A program made the position numbers and the translations under genes. The notes under the pieces are model-generated. The model searched no databases and was not told where the DNA came from. It saw only the letters and a list, made by a program, of their open reading frames with translations. 6,426 nt of DNA from Phycisphaerae bacterium (lineage in GTDB: Bacteria; Planctomycetota; Phycisphaerae; SM23-33). Shown here piece after piece: positions 6,377 to 6,426 of this stretch; the first letter of the stretch is position 1; every line of letters starts with the position of its first letter. The stretch spans positions 1 through 6,426 of the forward strand of contig JAUWQU010000229.1 in the NCBI GenBank assembly GCA_030610965.1, in the 5' to 3' direction.

Positions 6377-6426
6377 TTATTTCTGTGGCAGCTTGGCCTG
6401 CTCGTGGTAGTCGTAGAAGGCCTCGT
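6377..6426 (-). CDS. C-terminal end of an unidentified protein (cut by window edge)
   Basis: The last 15 codons before a TAA stop (6377-6379) read EAFYDYHEQAKLPQK on the minus strand, running off the right edge. The reading is supported by the absence of stops, by codons like those of the other genes and by the terminator-like hairpin just downstream. The tail is charged and aromatic, with no motif from which to name a family. It appears to be a separate transcription unit from the peptidase operon, being followed by the hairpin and a gap of 157 bases. Confidence 0.6.
   Translation of the reverse strand, partial: EAFYDYHEQAKLPQK

Overview
The window is high-GC bacterial DNA in which every supported gene lies on the minus strand, so genes read from right to left. 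It is probably from a Planctomycetota (Phycisphaerae-like) or another environmental Gram-negative genome. That guess rests on gene content, GC-rich codon use and the style of the intergenic repeats (a period-7 'ctactac' array, and 'ggattacac' and 'gcggaggac' type repeats). No lineage marker is present, so it is weak.

Right end (about 6220-6426): the last 15 codons of an unidentified gene, then a perfect 18-bp hairpin that looks like its terminator, then a short leader. Next comes a three-gene operon (6219 down to 2541) joined by two 4-base ATGA stop/start overlaps. It encodes, in transcription order, (1) an SH3b-containing NlpC/P60 cysteine peptidase predicted to be a lipoprotein, (2) a dipeptide epimerase of the enolase superfamily with the complete AE-epimerase residue set, and (3) a polytopic DUF819 membrane protein. 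Together these read as a peptidoglycan-peptide salvage route. The peptidase would release L-Ala-gamma-D-Glu outside the cytoplasm, the DUF819 protein is a candidate importer, and the cytoplasmic epimerase would convert the dipeptide to L-Ala-L-Glu for ordinary peptidases. The transporter role is inference and is the most interesting hypothesis here.

Middle (2250-2540): a 291-bp gap filled mostly by repeats. A GC-rich three-unit 9-mer block sits just after the DUF819 stop, followed by a large imperfect inverted repeat built from 'ggatta' motifs, then a consensus TATAAT -10 box and a Shine-Dalgarno sequence for the next gene.

Left part (138-2249): a complete alpha-glucan (glycogen/maltodextrin) phosphorylase of the short GT35 type, apparently its own transcription unit. 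Its stop codon directly abuts a 13-unit heptanucleotide array (47-137). The first 46 bases hold no gene that I can recognise.
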